Under the pieces are notes generated by a model that did not search any database, was not told the DNA's origin, and saw nothing but the letters and a program-made list of their open reading frames with translations. A DNA stretch of 64,000 nt, taken from contig NZ_MTSB01000007.1 of NCBI RefSeq assembly GCF_002093745.1, positions 186,001-250,000 of the forward strand, read 5' to 3'. The position numbers and the translations under genes are program-made. The DNA comes from Pseudomonas graminis (GTDB taxonomy: Bacteria; Pseudomonadota; Gammaproteobacteria; Pseudomonadales; Pseudomonadaceae). This document shows, in pieces, positions 57,278 to 64,000 of the stretch. Each line of letters starts with the position of its first letter. The stretch's first letter is position 1.

Positions 57278-57292
57278 GCACCCGCTTGTTGT

Positions 57293-57330
57293 AAAAAGCC
57301 GTGTACCGGTTAACCGGGCACGGCTTTTTT
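57293..57330 (+). terminator. Intrinsic terminator of hupN
   Basis: AAAAAGCCGTG (57293-57303) pairs with CACGGCTTTTTT (57319-57330) around an inner ACCGG/CCGG stem and ends in six T. It lies 15 bp past the hupN stop. Confidence 0.92.
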
Positions 57331-57416
57331 GTGGGCGCTTGCCAAGGGCTTTCGTTCCTCATGCTCCGGTGGGCTGCCGCAAGGCCGGGCGCAGAGCGTC
57401 GCACGGTAGTTGAGAT

Positions 57417-57469
57417 GATCGTTCCCTACGCTCCAGCGTGGGAATGCCTTGGGTGACGCTCCGCGTCAC
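57417..57469. repeat. Dispersed palindromic repeat, most complete copy
   Basis: TTCCCTACGCT and AGCGTGGGAA (57422-57444) form one near-perfect palindrome; GTGACGC-TCC-GCGTCAC (57453-57469) forms a second. Related pieces occur at 6469, 9008, 12581 and 14758. It lies between hupN and rlmF, within a 230-bp gap that holds no gene. Confidence 0.65.
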
Positions 57470-57560
57470 AGACCTGTGTCGCACTGCATCACTCAAGACC
57501 TGACGCAGAGCGGCGTACCCACACGGGGCATGGGCACGATAGCCTGCAGAGTCGAGCCCG

Positions 57561-58547
57561 TCAGCCCGTGATGCGCTGCGCCTTGTCGAGGAAGGTCCAG
57601 GCCACGAAGCGGCTTTGTTTCTGCCCTTGGCCCATCTCGACGACTTTTACTTCAAGTGCGCCGGCTTTTTTCAGGGCGCTGTGGATCAGGGGAAGGTTGC
57701 TGGCTTTGGACACCAGGGTGCTGAACCACGTCACCTGACCAGGCAGTCCGGCGCTTTCCTGGATCAGTCGGGTCACGAAGCCGATCTCGCCGCCCTCGCA
57801 CCATAACTCCTGAGACTGCCCGCCAAAATTGAGCACCGGCAGTTTGCGCTTGGGGTCGGCCTTGCCCAATGCTCGCCATTTACGCTGACTGCCGCGTTGT
57901 GCTTCGTCCAGCGAAGCATGAAAGGGCGGGTTGCAGAGGCTCACGGTGAAGCGTTCGGTGCTGTCGAGCAGTCCGAGCAGGATCTGTTTGCGATTGCTCT
58001 GCTGGCGCACGCTGATGGCCTTCTGCAGGCCGTTGGCTTTGACCAGCGTGGTGGCTGCTGCGATGGCTGTGCTGTCGATGTCCGACCCCACGAACTGCCA
58101 GCCGTAATCGCTGTGCCCCAACAGCGGATAAATACAGTTGGCCCCGGTGCCGATATCCAGCGCCTTGACCGAAGGCCCGCGTGGGATCACGCCGTCATTG
58201 TCCTCGGCCAGCAGGTCGGCGAGAAAGTGCAGGTAATCCGCGCGTCCCGGAATGGGCGGGCACAGATAATCGGCCGGAATGTCCCAGTGCGCGATGCCAT
58301 AGAACGCCTTGAGCAGTGCGCGATTGAACACCCGCACCGCTTGGGGGTTGGCGAAGTCGATGCTTTCCTTGCCGTACGGATTAAGGATCACGAAAGCCGC
58401 CAGTTCGGGGCTGGATTTGATCAGCTTCGGAAAATCGTAATGCCCCTGATGCCGATTGCGCGGGTGAAACGTTGCCTTTTCACGCGGCGCAGCGGGTCTG
58501 GCTGCTCGCTGAGGCTTTTTGCGTGGTGGTTTCGGGGTATCTGTCAT
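57561..58547 (-). CDS. rlmF: 23S rRNA (adenine(1618)-N(6))-methyltransferase RlmF
   Basis: This 328-residue SAM-dependent methyltransferase methylates A1618 of 23S rRNA. A basic tail ([20 protein letters not shown]) precedes [15 protein letters not shown], the family signature. SAM motif I is [14 protein letters not shown] (about 130) and the catalytic NPPF motif is [10 protein letters not shown] (about 203). Typical length. It is encoded just downstream of valS on the same strand, behind a terminator. Confidence 0.95.
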   Translation of the reverse strand: MTDTPKPPRKKPQRAARPAAPREKATFHPRNRHQGHYDFPKLIKSSPELAAFVILNPYGKESIDFANPQAVRVFNRALLKAFYGIAHWDIPADYLCPPIPGRADYLHFLADLLAEDNDGVIPRGPSVKALDIGTGANCIYPLLGHSDYGWQFVGSDIDSTAIAAATTLVKANGLQKAISVRQQSNRKQILLGLLDSTERFTVSLCNPPFHASLDEAQRGSQRKWRALGKADPKRKLPVLNFGGQSQELWCEGGEIGFVTRLIQESAGLPGQVTWFSTLVSKASNLPLIHSALKKAGALEVKVVEMGQGQKQSRFVAWTFLDKAQRITG

Positions 58548-58607
58548 GGGTTCGATTTCAGCTGCAGTCAGTCAATACAGGGGCTTTGGACAATAAAGGC
58601 CAGATAA

Positions 58608-58637
58608 CAAAAAGCCAGCCCACGGAGGGGCTGGCTT
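58608..58637 (-). terminator. Intrinsic terminator of valS
   Basis: On the minus strand AAGCCAGCCC pairs with GGGCTGGCTT (58612-58621 and 58628-58637 on the plus strand), with loop CTCCGT, followed by TTTTTG. It begins just after the valS stop at 58649. Confidence 0.88.
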
Positions 58638-58648
58638 CTCTGACTACC

Positions 58649-61495
58649 TTACAGGCTGGCGATGCGTGCGTGCTGCTCGGCCAGCTTGCCCAACGCCTGT
58701 TCGGCCTCGGTCAGCTTGGCGCGCTCCTTGGCGATGACCTCCGGCGGTGCCTTGTCGACGAAGGCTGCGTTGGACAGTTTGCCGCCCACACGTTGCACTT
58801 CGCCTTGCAGGCGCTGGATTTCCTTGTCGAGGCGCGCCAGTTCGGCGCCCTTGTCGATCAGCCCGGCCATCGGCACCAGCACTTCCATGTCGCCCACCAG
58901 GGCGGTGGCAGACAGCGGCGCTTCGGCACCCTCGGTCAGCACGGTCATGGCTTCGAGCTTGGCCAGCTTCTTGAGCAGGTAATCGTTTTCGCTCAGGCGA
59001 CGCTGGTCTTCGGCGCTGACGTTCTTGAGGAACAGTTGCAGCGGCTTGCCCGGACCAATGTTCATCTCGCCACGAATGTTACGCACAGCGAGCATCAAAC
59101 CCTTGAGCCATTCGATATCGTCTTCGGCCGCCTGATCGATGCGTGCTTCGTTGGCCACCGGCCAGGCTTGCAGCATGATGGTCTTGCCTTGCGCACCGGC
59201 CAGCGGCGCGAGGCGCTGCCAGATTTCCTCGGTGATGAACGGCATGAACGGATGTGCCAGACGCAACGCGACTTCCAGAACGCGAACCAGCGTGCGACGC
59301 GTGCCGCGCTGACGTTCGACCGGTGCGGTTTCGTCCCACAGCACAGGCTTGGACAGCTCCAGGTACCAGTCGCAATACTGGTTCCAGATGAACTCGTACA
59401 GTGCTTGTGCCGCAAGGTCGAAACGGAACTGATCGAGTTGACGGGTCACTTCGGCTTCGGTGCGTTGCAGTTGCGAGATGATCCAGCGATCAGCCAGCGA
59501 CAGTTCGACGGGTTCGCCGTTCTGGCCGCAGTCTTCACCCTTGTCCAGCACGTAACGCGCGGCGTTCCAGATCTTGTTGCAGAAGTTGCGATAGCCTTCG
59601 ACGCGACCCATGTCGAACTTGATGTCGCGGCCGGTAGAGGCCAGCGAACAGAACGTGAAGCGCAGGGCATCGGTGCCATAGCTGGCAATGCCGTCGGCGA
59701 ATTCCTGACGGGTCTGCTTCTCGATTTTCTTCGCCAGTTGCGGCTGCATCAGGCCGCTGGTGCGTTTCTGTACCAGGGTTTCGAGGTCGATGCCGTCAAC
59801 GATGTCCAGTGGGTCCAGCACGTTGCCCTTGGACTTGGACATCTTCTGGCCCTGGCCATCTCGCACCAGGCCATGCACGTAAACGGTCTTGAACGGCACT
59901 TGCGGCGTGCCGTCTTCGTTTTTCACCAGGTGCAGGGTGAGCATGATCATCCGGGCGACCCAGAAGAAAATGATGTCGAAGCCCGTCACCAGCACGTCAG
60001 TGGAGTGGAAGGTTTCCAGCGCCTTGGTTTTTTCCGGCCAGCCGAGGGTGGAGAAGGTCCACAGACCCGAACTGAACCAGGTATCGAGTACATCGTTGTC
60101 CTGCTGCAGCGCGATCTCCGGGCCAAGGTTGTTTTTGGCACGAACTTCGGCTTCGTCGCGGCCGACATAGACCTTGCCGGACTCGTCGTACCAGGCCGGA
60201 ATGCGATGGCCCCACCAGAGCTGACGGCTGATGCACCAGTCCTGGATGTCACGCATCCACGAGAAATACATGTTTTCGTATTGTTTGGGCACGAACGCGA
60301 TACGTCCGTCTTCGACCGCGGCAATCGCAGGTTCGGCCAGCGGCTTGGTGGAGACGTACCACTGGTCCGTCAGCCACGGCTCGATGATGGTGCCGGAACG
60401 GTCGCCCTTCGGCACCTTCAGGGCGTGATCATCAACGCTGACCAACAGGCCGGCGGCGTCGAATGCCGCCACGATCTGCTTGCGCGCTTCAAAACGGTCC
60501 AGGCCGGCGTAAGCCGCAGGCAGCGTGCCGTCGACGCTCTCGTTCAGCGTGCCGTCGAGGTTGAACACCTGAGCCGTGCCCAGAACCGCGGCGTTCTTGT
60601 CGAAGATGTTCAGCAGCGGCAGGTTGTGGCGCTTGCCGACTTCGTAGTCGTTGAAATCGTGCGCCGGGGTGATTTTCACGCAGCCGGTGCCGAATTCAGG
60701 GTCGCAGTAATCATCCGCGATGATCGGGATGCGGCGGCCTACCAGCGGCAGCTCGACGAATTTGCCGATCAGTGCCTTGTAACGCTCGTCCTGTGGGTTC
60801 ACTGCAACGGCAGCGTCACCGAGCATGGTTTCCGGGCGAGTGGTGGCGACGATCAGGTAATCCAGGCCTTCGGCGGTTTTCGCGCCGTCTGCCAGAGGGT
60901 AGCGCAGGTTCCACAGATGGCCTTTTTCGTCGTGGTTTTCCACTTCGAGGTCGGAAATCGCGGTGTGCAGCTTGGTGTCCCAGTTGACCAGACGCTTGCC
61001 ACGGTAGATCAGGCCGTCTTCATGCAGACGCACGAACGCTTCTTTAACAGCCTCGGACAAGCCGTCGTCCATGGTGAAGCGCTCACGGCTCCAGTCTACG
61101 GACGAACCCAGGCGGCGGATCTGACGGCTGATATTGCCACCGGACTCGGCTTTCCATTCCCAGACCTTGTCCAGAAACTTTTCGCGGCCCAGTTCATGAC
61201 GGCTCACGCCTTGCGCTTCGAGACGACGCTCCACCAGCATCTGCGTGGCGATACCGGCGTGGTCGGTGCCCGGTTGCCACAGCGTGTTGCGACCCTGCAT
61301 GCGACGGAAACGGATCAGCGCGTCCATGATCGCGTTGTTGAAACCGTGACCCATGTGCAGGCTGCCGGTGACGTTCGGCGGCGGGATCATGATGGTATAG
61401 GAGTCACCCGCGCCTTGCGGAGCGAAATAGTTCTCGGACTCCCAGGTCTGATACCAGGAAGTTTCGATGGCGTGCGGCTGGTAAGTCTTGTCCAT
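58649..61495 (-). CDS. valS: Valyl-tRNA synthetase
   Basis: This 948-residue class I tRNA synthetase attaches valine to tRNA. HIGH-type motif [14 protein letters not shown] at about 40-53, editing domain with [24 protein letters not shown] in [10 protein letters not shown] (about 553), and the C-terminal coiled-coil arm (about 880-948, [22 protein letters not shown]). The ATG at 61495 ([11 protein letters not shown]) is the family start; the open frame extends 28 codons further without support. Full length is normal. Confidence 0.97.
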   Translation of the reverse strand: MDKTYQPHAIETSWYQTWESENYFAPQGAGDSYTIMIPPPNVTGSLHMGHGFNNAIMDALIRFRRMQGRNTLWQPGTDHAGIATQMLVERRLEAQGVSRHELGREKFLDKVWEWKAESGGNISRQIRRLGSSVDWSRERFTMDDGLSEAVKEAFVRLHEDGLIYRGKRLVNWDTKLHTAISDLEVENHDEKGHLWNLRYPLADGAKTAEGLDYLIVATTRPETMLGDAAVAVNPQDERYKALIGKFVELPLVGRRIPIIADDYCDPEFGTGCVKITPAHDFNDYEVGKRHNLPLLNIFDKNAAVLGTAQVFNLDGTLNESVDGTLPAAYAGLDRFEARKQIVAAFDAAGLLVSVDDHALKVPKGDRSGTIIEPWLTDQWYVSTKPLAEPAIAAVEDGRIAFVPKQYENMYFSWMRDIQDWCISRQLWWGHRIPAWYDESGKVYVGRDEAEVRAKNNLGPEIALQQDNDVLDTWFSSGLWTFSTLGWPEKTKALETFHSTDVLVTGFDIIFFWVARMIMLTLHLVKNEDGTPQVPFKTVYVHGLVRDGQGQKMSKSKGNVLDPLDIVDGIDLETLVQKRTSGLMQPQLAKKIEKQTRQEFADGIASYGTDALRFTFCSLASTGRDIKFDMGRVEGYRNFCNKIWNAARYVLDKGEDCGQNGEPVELSLADRWIISQLQRTEAEVTRQLDQFRFDLAAQALYEFIWNQYCDWYLELSKPVLWDETAPVERQRGTRRTLVRVLEVALRLAHPFMPFITEEIWQRLAPLAGAQGKTIMLQAWPVANEARIDQAAEDDIEWLKGLMLAVRNIRGEMNIGPGKPLQLFLKNVSAEDQRRLSENDYLLKKLAKLEAMTVLTEGAEAPLSATALVGDMEVLVPMAGLIDKGAELARLDKEIQRLQGEVQRVGGKLSNAAFVDKAPPEVIAKERAKLTEAEQALGKLAEQHARIASL

Positions 61496-61704
61496 GCGAG
61501 GCGGGAACCTGTGGCCTTGATTCGGAAACCGGTAAGTATAGACCTGTGGGCAAGCGACAAGCCATAAGCGCGGGGGCACAAGCTGGCAGAACGTTAGCGG
61601 GCAGATCGGTCAGCAGGCGGCCAGTGGGCAAGGGGGCATGGTTCGGTACTCATGCCTTGATGGCAGAGTGGTAACCGTCCGAACCCGTTGTCAAACCACA
61701 CCCA

Positions 61705-62148
61705 TCACTTCGGCTGCTGCGCCAATAACCGCTCCAGCCTTGCCTCCAGCCGACGTTTGATTTCGGTCTCTATGTGCGGTGCAAAGTCATCAATCACGTC
61801 TTGCATGATCAACTGTGCGGCGGCACGCAGGTCGCTGTCCAGTTTCAGCAGCGCATCGGGGTTGGGCGGCGTTGGAGCCTGAGGCGCCTGTTGGGCTTGC
61901 TGAACCTGCTCGACCGGCGCATGAGGCGCATCGGGCGTCAGGGTCGGGATATCGTCTTCGTCGAAGTCGTCGTGATGTGTCGATTCAGGCCGGTTACCGA
62001 CCATATCGAACAACAGCGGAATTTGCCCCTCGCGATGAACCGCATCGGTCAGTTGCGAAGGTTGGGTGGCGTCATCGCCGAGCAATTGGCGGATCGATTC
62101 AAGGTCGTCCAGCAAATGCGCGGATCCAGCTTTTTTTGAAGTGTCCAT
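61705..62148 (-). CDS. Conserved protein of unknown function adjacent to holC
   Basis: This 147-residue acidic protein begins MDTSKKAGSAHLLDDLESIRQLLGD. A Gln/Pro/Ala-rich middle (VEQVQQAQQAPQAPTPPNPD) precedes a helical C-terminus (AAAQLIMQDVIDDFAPHIETEIKRRLEARLERLLAQ) that looks like a coiled coil. It follows holC with a 7-bp gap, and precedes valS on the same strand. Relatives are found next to holC in other Pseudomonas as I recall. Function not known. Confidence 0.8.
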   Translation of the reverse strand: MDTSKKAGSAHLLDDLESIRQLLGDDATQPSQLTDAVHREGQIPLLFDMVGNRPESTHHDDFDEDDIPTLTPDAPHAPVEQVQQAQQAPQAPTPPNPDALLKLDSDLRAAAQLIMQDVIDDFAPHIETEIKRRLEARLERLLAQQPK

Positions 62149-62155
62149 CGTGTCC

Positions 62156-62584
62156 TCAAAGACGCTGCAGTCGGTGATCTTGCGGAGGATAGCCCCGTTC
62201 GCGGTAGGAACGAAAACTCTCGCGTGCCGCAAGGCGTATGGCCGGGTCTTCGACAACCACTTCGGCCACGCGGGCGAAGCGTGTGAAAAACGCCGGAATG
62301 CTCAGGTCGAGGTTGACCAGCAAGTCCTCGTGAGCGCCCGAGTCGTCGCCCAGTCCCAGCACCACTGGAGCATCGTGATCGCTTTCGGCATCCCCGTGGG
62401 GCAAAAACACTTCGCCCCTGAAGCGCCAGAGCCGGGCATCAAGGTCTTCACGCTGCGCGGCATCGCTGCAGTGCAGATAGACCTTGTGACCAAGGCGCCA
62501 GGCTTTCTCCGTGAGTTTGCAGGCAAAATCCAGCCGTGCGGCAGGGTCGGCACTGGGCAGGATGTAAAAGTCGACTTGAGTCAT
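62156..62584 (-). CDS. holC: DNA polymerase III subunit chi
   Basis: This 142-residue clamp-loader accessory subunit links DNA polymerase III to single-stranded-DNA-binding protein. Start MTQVDFYILPSADPAARLDFACKLTEKAW matches HolC; DDSGAHEDLLVNLDLSIPAFFTRFARVAEVV is the C-terminal core. The ATG at 62584 is used; the frame continues to 62761 inside the pepA end and is not supported. It follows pepA by 59 bp, the classic pepA-holC-valS order. Confidence 0.95.
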   Translation of the reverse strand: MTQVDFYILPSADPAARLDFACKLTEKAWRLGHKVYLHCSDAAQREDLDARLWRFRGEVFLPHGDAESDHDAPVVLGLGDDSGAHEDLLVNLDLSIPAFFTRFARVAEVVVEDPAIRLAARESFRSYRERGYPPQDHRLQRL

Positions 62585-62643
62585 GGGCGGTCCGGAACCG
62601 GTGGCGTATCGGGGGTGAACCCGATACGTCAGGGTTGTTGTAC

Positions 62644-64000
<1,357 letters not shown>

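Noticed and set aside
58472..61567. A 1031-residue open frame on the plus strand opposite valS
   Set aside because: It runs antisense to the clearly real valS gene, has no recognised motif and no start signal, and arises from the high-GC bias of codon third positions.

Overview
The window looks like chromosomal DNA of a fluorescent plant-associated Pseudomonas, most likely of the P. syringae group. It is GC-rich. It carries the complete alginate operon in Pseudomonas order, a yejK/hupN/rlmF/valS/holC/pepA block of the Pseudomonas type, DUF3509, and several iron-signalling modules. This is judged from remembered family sequences, not from a search.

Layout. (1) 1-1059: the 3' end of a polymorphic toxin gene with an RNase A-like tip, followed by a small candidate immunity gene. 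(2) 1167-12571: a DUF3509 gene and two FecI/FecR cell-surface signalling sets. The first (1662-3163) lies upstream of a TonB-dependent ferrisiderophore receptor that is broken by one extra G near 5581-5585. The second is a full fecI-fecR-fecA ferric citrate set on the minus strand. A ribosome hibernation factor gene sits between the first set and its receptor, and an AraC regulator and an EamA exporter close the region. (3) 12619-16695: a 2-hydroxyacid dehydrogenase, a LysR regulator, a short-chain dehydrogenase, a small membrane protein and an unrecognised protein. (4) 17027-19798: a TccC/Rhs-type protein whose variable tip resembles the glycosyltransferase domain of large clostridial toxins.

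(5) 19955-36377, minus strand: algD-alg8-alg44-algK-algE-algG-algX-algL-algI-algJ-algF-algA. AlgA and AlgD make GDP-mannuronate. Alg8 and Alg44 polymerise it under c-di-GMP control. AlgG, AlgL, AlgX, AlgK and AlgE epimerise, trim, acetylate and export the chain, and AlgI, AlgJ and AlgF supply acetyl groups. About 810 bp of non-coding leader lies upstream of algD. Two structured non-coding inserts interrupt the operon, one after algD and one after algL.

(6) 37189-44727: yaaA, a polysaccharide-deacetylase-like protein with degenerate metal ligands, a PIN-PhoH ATPase, moaC-moaD-moaE (molybdopterin synthesis), rhlB and a carboxylesterase. (7) 44864-49422: a probable sigma-54 promoter and an aapJQMP amino-acid ABC transporter operon, with a strong hairpin after the binding-protein gene and an intrinsic terminator at the end. 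(8) 49530-55146: a CynX-type MFS transporter, an NTF2-like protein, a GIY-YIG protein, a glutathione-transferase-like protein and a PAS hybrid histidine kinase. (9) 55244-64000: glutaredoxin-like protein, yejK, hupN, rlmF, valS, a conserved unknown, holC, and pepA running off the right edge.

No rRNA, tRNA, CRISPR array, transposase or prophage was seen. The accessory signals are the two toxin tips, the broken receptor, the degenerate deacetylase, and a family of short palindromic repeats scattered between genes.
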